Assembly: GCA_035695045.1 (NCBI GenBank)
Contig: DASSEX010000040.1
Coordinates: forward strand, 1-64,000
DNA: 64,000 nucleotides
From: DASSKP01 sp035695045
Lineage (GTDB): Bacteria > Actinomycetota > Actinomycetes > JAFAQI01
Direction: 5' to 3'
The position numbers were made by a program, and so were the translations under genes. The notes beneath the pieces are model-generated. The model made no database searches. It saw only the letters and a list, made by a program, of their open reading frames with translations, and had not been told where the DNA came from. Of the stretch, positions 25,093-33,733 are shown piece by piece (the first letter of the stretch is position 1; the number at the start of each line of letters is the position of its first letter).

Positions 25093-26615
25093 GCGGTCGC
25101 TGCCGCTCCCGCCGGGCGGCGCGGGCTCGGTCGGGACCACCGATCGGGTGCGTCCTCGAGGACTCCACCCGCGGGGTCGTCCCTGCCGGCTGCCCGCACC
25201 ACGTCCGCGTCGGGTCTGAGGATGTCGCGGACGACCAGACCCATGACCACGGCGAGGGCGAGGTCGCGAAGCAGCACGGCAGTGAAGAAGACCTCGATCG
25301 GCGCGCCCTGCCCCGGATGGTCGTTGCCCACGAAGAAGTAGAAGCGCGAGACGAGCACGGCGATCTCGGTGACCTGCCACGCAAGAAAGGCCCGCCAGCG
25401 CGGGCGGGCGAGCACCGCCAGAGGGATCAGCCACAGTACGTACTGCGGCGAGAAGACCTTGTTGACCAGAAGGAAGCCGGCGACGAGGAGGAACGCCACC
25501 TGCGCGACCCGCGGCCGCCGCGGTGCGGCCAGCACGAGCAACGAGACCGCGCCGATGACCGTTACCGTCGCGATCGCGACCCAGAAGTTGAGCCAGACAG
25601 GCGCGGCGCCGCACTGCGCGGAGTCGAGGGGGTGACCCCGCAGGTGCTGGAGCTGGAACCACAAGGAGTCCCAGTCGGCCGGACGCGTCGTGTTGACGGT
25701 CCAGAACCACCTCCACCCGGCGAGGTAGTGCGTCGGGCAGTTGGCCTGCGTCGGGAACTGGAAGACCGACGAGCGAAGCTGCGTCGAGGTCTGCGCCGAC
25801 AGGACGATCGCAGGGAGGTAACAGAGCACCGTTGTCACCGCGGCGGCCGCGGCAGCGGATAGCCACGCCCGCAAGCGCCGGGAACGGAAGCACAGCAACA
25901 GCAACGCGAGCAGCAGCAACACCGGGTAGAGCTTCGTCGCGATGCCCACACCGAGCAGCGCGCCCGCGAGCACCGGAGACCCACGGCTCCACGCCCACAG
26001 GCCGACCATGGCGAACGCCACCGCCGCGAGGTCCCAGTTGGTGAACGCATGCAGGAACAGCCCCGGGGCGAGCGCGAACATCGCCGCGTCCCAGACCCGC
26101 TCGCGTCCGGCAAGCCGCGCGACCGCCCACGTCGTCAGCAACGCGAACGCCGTGAGCAGCAGCGCCGTCACGTCGAAGAAGACCAGGCTCCGGTGGTCGA
26201 CGACGATGCCGTTGGCAGCGGTGTGCGGGTCATGAGGGTGCACGACATCCGCCACCGAGGCAGCGACCCACATCAGGCCGCCGATCACGGGCGGGTACTC
26301 CACCGGATGGTCGCGGTAGGGCACCGCCATCCGCGTCGTGTCGTTGCCGACCAGACCCTCGGAGTAGTAGAGAGCGAAGACGTCGGTGTAACAGGTGCGC
26401 GTGTACTGGTACTCGTCGGACCACGGGTTGGTCCGGCACGGCGACTTCGCAAGAAAGCCGACGACCGACGTCATCAGCGTGACGGCGAGCAGGATCCGCA
26501 GCGGTGTCCACCAACGGGAAGCGCGGCCGACCGCGTGCGCGCCTCGTGGGCCGCCGACGAGTGCGCTTGCGCCGCGGACGACGGGGTCATGCCTCGACGG
26601 GGCCTGGACGGTCAC
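25089..26615 (-). CDS. Multi-membrane glycosyltransferase (GT87/DUF2029-like) next to ponA
   Basis: 508 residues with about ten to twelve hydrophobic helices. NPWSDEYQYTRTCYTDVFALY and YRDHPVEYPPVIGGLMWV provide the acidic outside loop of GT-C enzymes; KVFSPQYVLWLIPLAVL is a strongly conserved GT87-type motif. A protein of this kind follows ponA1 in mycobacteria too, so the pairing is old. It likely uses a polyprenyl-phosphate sugar to glycosylate an envelope molecule; the exact product is unknown. GTG at 26615, 44 bases after ponA. Confidence 0.75.
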   Translation of the reverse strand: MTVQAPSRHDPVVRGASALVGGPRGAHAVGRASRWWTPLRILLAVTLMTSVVGFLAKSPCRTNPWSDEYQYTRTCYTDVFALYYSEGLVGNDTTRMAVPYRDHPVEYPPVIGGLMWVAASVADVVHPHDPHTAANGIVVDHRSLVFFDVTALLLTAFALLTTWAVARLAGRERVWDAAMFALAPGLFLHAFTNWDLAAVAFAMVGLWAWSRGSPVLAGALLGVGIATKLYPVLLLLALLLLCFRSRRLRAWLSAAAAAAVTTVLCYLPAIVLSAQTSTQLRSSVFQFPTQANCPTHYLAGWRWFWTVNTTRPADWDSLWFQLQHLRGHPLDSAQCGAAPVWLNFWVAIATVTVIGAVSLLVLAAPRRPRVAQVAFLLVAGFLLVNKVFSPQYVLWLIPLAVLARPRWRAFLAWQVTEIAVLVSRFYFFVGNDHPGQGAPIEVFFTAVLLRDLALAVVMGLVVRDILRPDADVVRAAGRDDPAGGVLEDAPDRWSRPSPRRPAGAAATA

Positions 26616-26659
26616 CGGGGCATCGTGCCGCAGCCACCGCCTGTCGCGCTAACCGGGCG

Positions 26660-28801
26660 CTATCCCGGCGCCGGCGACTTCGACGCACCTCCGCCGGTCC
26701 CTTGTGTCGGACTGGACGTCGGTGCGGGTGACGAAGATGTCTGCGTCGGCACGATGGGCGGCGGCGTCGGCGACGAGGTCGGCACCGGCACCGCGGACGA
26801 CTTCGTCGGCGTCGGCTTCGGTGAGGACGACGTCGCCGTCGCGGTGGCCGTCGGAGTCGCCTGGTTCTGCGCGGACCCGACATGCGCCGGCGGCGGGAAC
26901 TGCTCGACCGGGTCACCGGCGAGCGCGGCGTTCATCATCTCCTGCCACGCGGCCGCCGGCAGGTCACCGCCGTAGAGCGGAGCACCGTTGTGTGTGACCG
27001 GCGCCTGCCGGTCGTGGTTGCCGTACCAAACAGCGGTGGACAGCTGGGGCGTGAAGCCGATGAACCACGCGTCCTTGTTGCCGGTGCGCTGGCCGTTGGT
27101 GCCGGTCTTGCCGGCGGCGGGACGACCCGTGAGCGCCTTGCCGCACGCGGTGCCGCCCGAGCTGCAGTCGAGCACCTTCGTCATCGCGTACGTCGTGTCC
27201 GCCATCACGTCGGCCGGGAAGACGCGCTGGGTCTTCTTGTGCGCCTTGTAGACGACGTCGTGCTGCTGCGTCTCCACCCGCGCGACGAGATACGGGTCCG
27301 CGTGGATGCCTTGCGCCGCGATCGTCGCGTACGCGTCGGCCTGATCGAGCGGTGACACGTCATTGGGGCCGAGCGTGATCACCGGTACGGCGTCCAGCTG
27401 GACGGACTTCGGGATGCCGGCGTCATGCGCTGCGGAGACGACCTTGTCCGGACCGACTTTGATCGCGAGCGGAACGAAGATGGTGTTGATCGACTTCGCG
27501 AGCGCCTGCGTGAGGGTGCAGCTGCCGCAGCTCTCGTTCTGCGAGTTGTAGATCGTGGTGCCGTTGACGTCGATCGACGGCGGGCCGCTGAAAGTGCTGT
27601 CGAGGCTGATGCCCTCCTTCAGCGCCGCGATGACCGTGTACGGCTTGAACGACGACCCGGGCGGCCGGCCGTAGCTGCTGGCCACGCCGGTGAGGTCGAC
27701 GCACGAGTCGGGGTGCTTCTTCGCCGGGCAGTACTCGCTGCCGCCGTACATCGCGCGGATCGCGCCATCGCCGGGAACGATGCTGATCATCGCGCCCTCG
27801 CGTCCCTTGTCGAGGCCGCTGCGCTGGTAGTAGCCCTGCTGGTCGTACATCGCCTTACGTGCGGCGTCCTCTTCCTTCTTGCCGATCGTCGTGATCACGC
27901 GATAGCCACCGGCTTCCAGCCGCGCTTCGTCGAATCCGTGAGTCGCAAGGCTGTGCTGCACCGCCTGGCAGATGAACCCGATCGGCCCGACGCACGCCTG
28001 GCCCTGCGCGTGCCTCATGTTCGCGACCTTCGGGTACGCGAGCGTCGACTTGCCCGCGGGTAGCCAGCCTTCCTTCGTCATTCCGTCGACGACGTACTGG
28101 AAGCGGGCCTGCGACGCGGCCTTGCTCGTGTCGGGGCTGTACAACGTCGGGTTGCTGATCAAGGACGCGAGCAGCGCGCCCTGCGAGGCGTTGAGGGCCG
28201 AGACGTCCTTACCGAAGTACGCCCGCGCGGCGGCTTCGATGCCGTAGGCGCCGCGACCGAAGTAGATGGTGTTGAGGTAGTCGTCGAGGATCTCGTCCTT
28301 CGACCGGGTGTTGCCGAGCTTCACCGCGATGAAGATCTCCTTGAACTTCCGGGTGAAAGTGCGCTGCGACGTGAGATAGGCGTTCTTCACGTACTGCTGC
28401 GTGATCGTGGATCCGCCCTGCTGGATATCGCCACCGCGCAGGTCGACCCACATCGCGCGGAGGATGCCGGTCGGTGAGATGCCCGGTTCGCTGTAGAAGT
28501 TGCGGTCCTCCGCCGCGAGGACGGCATGCCGCACCTGGAGCGGGACCTTGGACAGCGGCACGTCGATGCGCGAGGTGTTGCCGAAGCGCGCCATGACGGT
28601 CTTGCCGTCTTTGTAGTAGATGGTCGTTGCCTGGGCGGTCGCGAAGCTGTTGGGGTTGGGGATCGACGTCGACGCATAGGCGATGCCGATGAGCACCACC
28701 GCGAAGGCAAAGGCGGCGAGAACCCCCCACAACATCTGGCGGCCACTGGGCAGGAATGCACGCCAGCCGTCAGCGACGGCGGCGCGTGACGACGCGCTCA
28801 C
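26660..28801 (-). CDS. ponA: Bifunctional penicillin-binding protein (transglycosylase/transpeptidase)
   Basis: 713 residues. One membrane helix (about 23-45). The glycosyltransferase-51 domain has the catalytic Glu98 in AAEDRNFYSEPG and GGSTITQQYVKNAYL. The transpeptidase domain shows S383-x-x-K386 (PGSSFKPYT), SIN (437-439) and KTGT (565-568). The C-terminal 85 residues are a low-complexity Ser/Thr/Pro tail. It polymerises and cross-links peptidoglycan. I prefer the GTG at 28801: AAGGGGAG then lies 9 bases upstream, whereas it touches the in-frame ATG at 28810 directly. Confidence 0.93.
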   Translation of the reverse strand: MSASSRAAVADGWRAFLPSGRQMLWGVLAAFAFAVVLIGIAYASTSIPNPNSFATAQATTIYYKDGKTVMARFGNTSRIDVPLSKVPLQVRHAVLAAEDRNFYSEPGISPTGILRAMWVDLRGGDIQQGGSTITQQYVKNAYLTSQRTFTRKFKEIFIAVKLGNTRSKDEILDDYLNTIYFGRGAYGIEAAARAYFGKDVSALNASQGALLASLISNPTLYSPDTSKAASQARFQYVVDGMTKEGWLPAGKSTLAYPKVANMRHAQGQACVGPIGFICQAVQHSLATHGFDEARLEAGGYRVITTIGKKEEDAARKAMYDQQGYYQRSGLDKGREGAMISIVPGDGAIRAMYGGSEYCPAKKHPDSCVDLTGVASSYGRPPGSSFKPYTVIAALKEGISLDSTFSGPPSIDVNGTTIYNSQNESCGSCTLTQALAKSINTIFVPLAIKVGPDKVVSAAHDAGIPKSVQLDAVPVITLGPNDVSPLDQADAYATIAAQGIHADPYLVARVETQQHDVVYKAHKKTQRVFPADVMADTTYAMTKVLDCSSGGTACGKALTGRPAAGKTGTNGQRTGNKDAWFIGFTPQLSTAVWYGNHDRQAPVTHNGAPLYGGDLPAAAWQEMMNAALAGDPVEQFPPPAHVGSAQNQATPTATATATSSSPKPTPTKSSAVPVPTSSPTPPPIVPTQTSSSPAPTSSPTQGTGGGASKSPAPG

Positions 28802-28869
28802 GCAGGGCATCTCCCCTTTTGGATCCGGCTATCAAACCCGGCGGACCTGACGGATGCCTTAACTGGTGG

Positions 28870-29286
28870 TCAGGATCGAGCGCGCCGTGGCGCGCGCTCC
28901 CCCGTGCCGAGCACGTACGAGGCTACGAGGTGGTTCCATCGGCACGACTCGCAGACCTCGACCACGTAGACGGCGAACTCCGGGAGCTCCCGGGACAACG
29001 CCAGCAGCTCGCGCGGTGTGCGCGCCCGACCGTTGGCGTCGCCGCGGAAGCAGTCACCGAAGGTGTAGCTGACCCGCGCGAGGGTGTCGCGCTCGCACAC
29101 GGGGCACGTCTCGCGGGCTCGCTCGCCGTGGTAGCGCGCCGCGCGCACCAGGTAGGTCTGCGCGTCGCAGATCTCGGCGGAGGTACGACGGCCGGCGGCG
29201 AGCTCGGTGAGCGTCGCTCGTCGGGCGAGGGAGTAGTCGACCATCGCGCGTGCGTCGAGGCTGGGGGACACCCGCCACGGCGACAT
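28870..29286 (-). CDS. DUF5318 zinc-ribbon protein
   Basis: 138 residues beginning MSPWRVSPSLDARAMVDYSLARRATLTELAAGRR. Two Cys pairs, CPVCER (about 80) and CESCRWNH (about 112), would bind a zinc ion. It matches the actinobacterial DUF5318 family, which sits next to ponA also in mycobacteria; the function is unknown, but the conserved position suggests a link to ponA or the cell envelope. It lies 68 bases before the ponA start in the same direction, and is divergent from padR. Confidence 0.8.
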   Translation of the reverse strand: MSPWRVSPSLDARAMVDYSLARRATLTELAAGRRTSAEICDAQTYLVRAARYHGERARETCPVCERDTLARVSYTFGDCFRGDANGRARTPRELLALSRELPEFAVYVVEVCESCRWNHLVASYVLGTGERAPRRARS

Positions 29287-29375
29287 GGCGAAGAGCGTAA
29301 CGCCGCCGCTCGTCGCCGGCTGTTCACCTTCGGGCAACACCCGCTTTGCCCGTTTGACAGACCCGCGATAGCGTG

Positions 29376-29404
29376 CTCCGATGTATCAACTCGATACATC
29401 GGAG
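29376..29404. promoter_or_regulatory. Perfect 12-base palindrome, likely PadR operator, over the padR promoter
   Basis: CTCCGATGTATC (29376-29387), spacer AACTC, GATACATCGGAG (29393-29404): a perfect inverted repeat with ATGT...ACAT cores as in known PadR operators. Promoter candidates under it: TTGCCC (29346-29351)-N17-TAGCGT (29369-29374), starting at the palindrome, or TTGACA (29354-29359)-N17-TCCGAT. Either way a bound dimer would block transcription of padR and the downstream ino1 gene. Confidence 0.8.
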
Positions 29405-29455
29405 TGATGCTCTCTGACAGCAGTGGAGCACTCTCCGTGACGGAGGGGACAACCG

Positions 29456-30034
29456 ATGAGCAAGCGGTCCGGCGTGCTGGAGCTCGCCGTTCTCGGCTTG
29501 CTCCACGAGTCTCCACTGCACGGCTATGAGCTGCGCAAGCGGGTCAACGCCCTGCTCGGTCCGCTGCGGGCGATCTCCTACGGGTCGCTCTACCCCTGTC
29601 TCAAGGAGATGCTCGCCGCCGGACTGCTGGCCGCGGACGACTCCGCGACCGATGCGGGTGCGGGCCGGCGCAGCCGGATCGTCTACAAGCTCACGGCGGA
29701 GGGCAAGGAGCGGCTGCAGGAGCAGCTCGCCGAAGGCGGCCCGTCGGCGTGGGAGGACGAAAGCTTCGGGGTGCGCTTCGCGTTCTTCGCGCAGACCGAC
29801 GCCGACGTCCGCTTGAAGATCCTCGAGGGGCGCCGCAGTCGGCTCGAGGAACGCCGCGAGAAGGTCACCGGCGCGCTCGGGCGCACCCGGGAGAAGCTCG
29901 ACCGCTACACCCTTGAGCTGCAGCAGCACGGGCTCGAGTCCGTCGAACGCGAAGTGCGGTGGCTCAACGAGCTCATCGCGACCGAACGCAACGGTGTCGC
30001 GGCACGTCCGCGCCGGGCACCGAAGACCAGCTGA
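29456..30034 (+). CDS. PadR family transcriptional regulator
   Basis: 192 residues. The winged helix occupies 5-80 (VLELAVLGLLHESPLHGYELRKR...GSLYPCLKEMLAAGLLAADDS...RIVYKLTAEGKERL). A long C-terminal coiled coil for dimerisation follows (LKILEGRRSRLEERREKVTGALGRTREKLDRYTLE). These are usually ligand-responsive repressors; the ligand is unknown. It is separated from ino1 by 39 bases in the same direction, an arrangement shared by many actinobacteria, so regulation of inositol-phosphate synthesis is likely. The perfect palindrome 51 bases upstream suggests autoregulation. Confidence 0.92.
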   Translation: MSKRSGVLELAVLGLLHESPLHGYELRKRVNALLGPLRAISYGSLYPCLKEMLAAGLLAADDSATDAGAGRRSRIVYKLTAEGKERLQEQLAEGGPSAWEDESFGVRFAFFAQTDADVRLKILEGRRSRLEERREKVTGALGRTREKLDRYTLELQQHGLESVEREVRWLNELIATERNGVAARPRRAPKTS

Positions 30035-30073
30035 GCAACACCCCCTGTTTCCACCAGCGAGGAGAACACCGCA

Positions 30074-31156
30074 ATGAGCTCGGTACGAGTAGCGATCGTC
30101 GGCGTCGGCAACTGTGCCGCGTCGCTCGTCCAGGGCGTCGAGTACTACAAGGACGCTGACCCCTCGGCTCGGGTGCCTGGGCTCATGCACGTCCAGCTCG
30201 GCGACTACCACGTGCGCGACATCGAGTTCGTCGCGGCGTTCGACGTCGACGGCAAGAAGGTCGGTCGCGACATCTCGGAGGCGATCTACGCCAGCGAGAA
30301 CAACACCATCAAGATCTGTGACGTGGCCCCGACCGGCGTCACGGTTCAGCGCGGGCACACGCTCGACGGCCTCGGCAAGTACTACCTCGCCACCATCGAG
30401 GAGTCCGACGAACAGCCGGTCGACGTCGTACAGGCTCTGAAGGACGCCCGGGCCGACGTGCTGATCTGCTACCTGCCGGTCGGCTCGGAGGACGCGGCGA
30501 AGTTCTACGCGCAGTGCGCGATCGACGCCGGCGTCGGCTTCGTCAACTGCCTGCCGGTCTTCATCGCGGGCACCAAGGAGTGGGCGGACAAGTTCACCGC
30601 CGCTGGTGTGCCGATCGTCGGCGACGACATCAAGAGCCAGGTCGGCGCCACCATCACGCACCGCGTGCTGGCGAGGCTGTTCGAGGACCGCGGCGTGATC
30701 CTCGACCGCACCTACCAGCTCAACGTCGGCGGCAACATGGACTTCATGAACATGCTTGAGCGCGAGCGGCTCGAGTCGAAGAAGGTCTCGAAGACGCAGG
30801 CCGTGACGTCGAACCTCAGCACCGGTCCGCTCGCGGGCAAGGTGCAGGACCGCAACGTGCACATCGGCCCGTCCGACTACGTCGCGTGGCTCGACGACCG
30901 CAAGTGGGCCTACGTCCGGCTCGAGGGCCGCGCGTTCGGTGACGTCCCGCTCAACATGGAGTACAAGCTCGAGGTCTGGGACTCTCCCAACTCCGCCGGT
31001 GTCGTCATCGACGCTCTGCGCTGCTGCAAGATCGCGAAGGACCGTGGCATCGGTGGCCCGATCCTCCCGGCGTCGGCGTACTTCATGAAGTCCCCGCCGG
31101 TTCAGGTCGAGGACACGAAGGCTCGCGCTCAGCTCGAGGAGTTCATCTCCGGCTGA
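30074..31156 (+). CDS. ino1: Myo-inositol-1-phosphate synthase
   Basis: 360 residues, the short actinobacterial/archaeal form. VRVAIVGVGNCAASLVQGVEYY is the NAD-binding loop; LICYLPVGSEDAAKFYAQCA, GVPIVGDDIKSQVGATITHR and LNVGGNMDFMNMLERERLESKK are core active-site stretches with the conserved Asp and Lys residues. It converts glucose 6-phosphate to inositol 1-phosphate, needed for phosphatidylinositol and mycothiol. GAGGAG lies 10 bases upstream of the ATG. Probably co-transcribed with padR. Confidence 0.96.
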   Translation: MSSVRVAIVGVGNCAASLVQGVEYYKDADPSARVPGLMHVQLGDYHVRDIEFVAAFDVDGKKVGRDISEAIYASENNTIKICDVAPTGVTVQRGHTLDGLGKYYLATIEESDEQPVDVVQALKDARADVLICYLPVGSEDAAKFYAQCAIDAGVGFVNCLPVFIAGTKEWADKFTAAGVPIVGDDIKSQVGATITHRVLARLFEDRGVILDRTYQLNVGGNMDFMNMLERERLESKKVSKTQAVTSNLSTGPLAGKVQDRNVHIGPSDYVAWLDDRKWAYVRLEGRAFGDVPLNMEYKLEVWDSPNSAGVVIDALRCCKIAKDRGIGGPILPASAYFMKSPPVQVEDTKARAQLEEFISG

Positions 31157-31175
31157 GCCCAGCGACATGCCGTCG

Positions 31176-31219
31176 CCGCCCCGTCCACGGATCTAGATTC
31201 GGTCCGTGCGGCGGGGCGG
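31176..31219. promoter_or_regulatory. Large imperfect hairpin spanning the ino1/MFS junction and the MFS start codon
   Basis: CCGCCCCG (31176-31183) pairs with CGGGGCGG (31212-31219), and inside it CACGGA (31186-31191) pairs with TCCGTG (31203-31208), leaving an 11-base loop. The GTG start of the MFS gene (31206) is in the inner right arm. A -10-like TAGATT (31194-31199) in the loop would place transcription start at the GTG itself, giving a leaderless message. It may therefore be the ino1 terminator with a new promoter built into it. Confidence 0.5.
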
Positions 31220-32507
31220 TGGCGTTTCAGACCTGCTCCATCGCCGATGGTTCCGTTGGCTGTACGCGACGAGGCTCGTGTCGCAATGCGCTGACGGCAT
31301 CTTCCAGTCGAGCCTCGCCGGCGCGGTCTTCTTCAACCCCGATCACCAGACCGATCCGAAGCAGGCCGCGGCGGGGTTCGTCGTGCTGCTGCTTCCGTAC
31401 AGCCTCGTCGGCCCGTTCGCAGGCGTCTTTCTCGACCGTTGGAGCAGGCAACGCGTACTGGTCGTCGCCAACCTGTGGCGATCGGTGTTCATCGCGACGG
31501 CGGCGATCGTGCTCGCGACAGAGGGCGCGCACGGGTTCGTCTTCTACCTGACCGCGCTGTGCGCGCTGTCGGTCAACCGCTTCTACCTGTCCGCACTCTC
31601 GGCGGCACTCCCCCATGTCGTCACTCGCGGACAGCTCGTGCTCGCCAACTCGATGACGACGACCTCTGGCACCGCCATCACCGTCGCAGGCCTCGGCATC
31701 GGTCTGGGGCTCCGCCATCTGCTCGGAGCCGGTGACAACGCGAACGCGGTCATCGCCTCGATCTCGATCGCTGTCTACGTCGGGTCGTCAGTCGTGGCCG
31801 GGCGGATGCCACGACGCATGCTCGGACCCGAGGACGAACCGGCTCCGCTCGTGGACGCCCTTCGCGGCACAGTGATCGGTCTGCGCGCCGGCGCACGTCA
31901 TGTGTGGGAGCGCCGTCGTGCGGCGCACGGGCTGCTCGCGATCGCCGCATCTCGGCTGCTGTTCGGTCTGTCCACGGTGGCAACGCTGCTGCTCTACCGC
32001 AACTACTTCCACGACGACGGGGTTCTTCGTGCCGGCCTCACCGGCCTCGGCCAGGTGTTCGCGATGTCGGCGATCGGTTACGTCACGGGGGCATTCGTCA
32101 CGCCGCTGGTGACTGCGCGTTTCGGGAAGACGACGTGGATCGTGGCGACCTTCACGATCGCGGGCGTCACTCAGATCGGCTTCGGTCTTCCGTTCGCCAA
32201 GGCGCCGCTGCTGGCCGGCGCGCTGGTGCTCGGCTTCACTGCGCAGTCCGCCAACATCTGCGTCGACACACTCCTGCAGGAGGAGATCGCCGACGACTTC
32301 CGCGGTCGGGTTTTCTCCTTCTACGACATGGGCTTCAACCTGACGTTCGTCATCGCCGCTGTGCTCGCCGCGTTCACACTGCCGTTGAGCGGCAAGTCCT
32401 ACGCCGTGCTGTTGGCCATCGGAGTTGGATATCTCGTCATCGCCGGGCTCTACGCACGCAGCGAGCGCGGCAGCGGCGAGGTCAGGGCAGCGGAAGCGGC
32501 GACGTGA
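31206..32507 (+). CDS. MFS transporter
   Basis: 433 residues with about twelve hydrophobic segments. LLLPYSLVGPFAGVFLDRWSRQRVLVVAN is the helix 2-3 region with an MFS motif-A-like DRWSRQRVL. The fold matches the MFS_3/enterobactin-exporter-like (EntS) actinobacterial group. Substrate unknown. GTG at 31206 is the only reasonable start; no Shine-Dalgarno is seen and the mRNA is probably leaderless. Its last 26 bases overlap the convergent lipoprotein gene. Confidence 0.85.
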   Translation: MRRGGGVSDLLHRRWFRWLYATRLVSQCADGIFQSSLAGAVFFNPDHQTDPKQAAAGFVVLLLPYSLVGPFAGVFLDRWSRQRVLVVANLWRSVFIATAAIVLATEGAHGFVFYLTALCALSVNRFYLSALSAALPHVVTRGQLVLANSMTTTSGTAITVAGLGIGLGLRHLLGAGDNANAVIASISIAVYVGSSVVAGRMPRRMLGPEDEPAPLVDALRGTVIGLRAGARHVWERRRAAHGLLAIAASRLLFGLSTVATLLLYRNYFHDDGVLRAGLTGLGQVFAMSAIGYVTGAFVTPLVTARFGKTTWIVATFTIAGVTQIGFGLPFAKAPLLAGALVLGFTAQSANICVDTLLQEEIADDFRGRVFSFYDMGFNLTFVIAAVLAAFTLPLSGKSYAVLLAIGVGYLVIAGLYARSERGSGEVRAAEAAT

Positions 32508-33702
32508 GGCCGGTCGGGAGCAGACCGGTCGGTGACGACGTGGGCGTGGGCACCAACGTCAGCACCTGACCAACGGTCTGGGTCACGGTGTCGAGTGGCT
32601 GCTGGGTGCCGCTCGGACTGGGCGTCGGGCTCGGTGTGCTGCCACCGCCGCCGCTGCCACCTGAGCCACCGTTGCTCTGGTTGTTCGTCGACGACCCGGT
32701 CCCGTTGCCCGCAGCACCCGCGGACGCTCGAGCGATCGCCGCGAGCACCTGCTGGGCGTCGCCGATGGAGCCGGGCTTCTGCGTGCGCTCGAGGACCGCG
32801 AGCTCGTCCACGACCCGGGACGCGTCGACGCCGAGCAGGTGCGCCACGACGGCCCAGGAGCCGCCGGCCCGGCGCAGGTCGACAGCGCTTCGGTAACGCT
32901 GCCTCGCCTGCGCAGCCGGACCGGCCGCCGCGATGACCACCGGGAGAACCCGTTCGCTGCGGCCGACGCCGGAGGGTGTCCGCGCCAACGGCGCGTGCCA
33001 GGCGGCGGTGACGACGGTCGCAGTGGAGGACCCGGTCCCGTCGATCCCGCGCGCCAGACCGTTGAGAGCCTCGTCGTCGTGCACCAGAGCGGGAACGGCG
33101 TGCGCCTCGCCGTCGTCATCGGTCAGGCGCAGCGGAGTCGTGGCGTCCGGAAGTGCGTCGCCGCCGATGACGACCTGCTTCAACGGGGAGACGGCCAGCG
33201 AGCGGCCGGTGTCGCTGACGACATGGGATGTGCCGGCGAGCGCGCCGAGTCGCACAGTCACCGAACGCTCGGCACGCAACGCAGTGCCCGACGGAACGCT
33301 GACCTCGAGACCCGCCAGCTCGAGGTCGAGACCCGACCCGTGTTGCGCGTCGACGACCAGCGCGCCGTGTCGAAGCTGCTGGTTCTGGCCGTCCTTGACC
33401 TGCAGTGACGCGTCGGAACCCAGGAAGACATGGCGCTCGCGGGTGACCAGCTCAGCCCGGCCCCCCGGACCCGTCCGAACGAGATCGCCCGGACGCAGCC
33501 GCAAGCCCGAGACCGCGGCGGCGGTCGAGCCGTCGGTGTGCACGACGGTGGCCGACACGACGCCGGTGAGGACGGTGGTGGCCGAGGCCAGCGAGCTCGA
33601 GCACCCCGTCACCGTCGTGGCGACGACCAGCGCTCCGGCGGCGAGCGCAGTCAACGCCCGACCGGGATGCGCGGTTTGTCCCATGTGTCGATGGTCGGGC
33701 AT
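32482..33702 (-). CDS. Lipoprotein with FecR-like domain
   Basis: 406 residues (ATG at 33702; a second in-frame ATG at 33684). The signal peptide ends in a lipobox, VVATTVTGCSSS, where Cys would be lipidated. A beta-rich FecR-like domain follows (residues about 45-140: GLRLRPGDLVRTGPGGRAELVTR...VFLGSDASLQVKDG...LRHGALVVDAQHG). Then come a helical region and a Gly/Ser and Pro-rich tail (GGSGGSGGGGSTPSPTPSPS). FecR-like domains bind the periplasmic or peptidoglycan side; the role is unknown. It lies 31 bases after pcnA in the same direction. Confidence 0.7.
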   Translation of the reverse strand: MPDHRHMGQTAHPGRALTALAAGALVVATTVTGCSSSLASATTVLTGVVSATVVHTDGSTAAAVSGLRLRPGDLVRTGPGGRAELVTRERHVFLGSDASLQVKDGQNQQLRHGALVVDAQHGSGLDLELAGLEVSVPSGTALRAERSVTVRLGALAGTSHVVSDTGRSLAVSPLKQVVIGGDALPDATTPLRLTDDDGEAHAVPALVHDDEALNGLARGIDGTGSSTATVVTAAWHAPLARTPSGVGRSERVLPVVIAAAGPAAQARQRYRSAVDLRRAGGSWAVVAHLLGVDASRVVDELAVLERTQKPGSIGDAQQVLAAIARASAGAAGNGTGSSTNNQSNGGSGGSGGGGSTPSPTPSPSGTQQPLDTVTQTVGQVLTLVPTPTSSPTGLLPTGLTSPLPLP

Positions 33703-33733
33703 GGCTTGCCCCCATCACCATGGCCCGTTGTGA

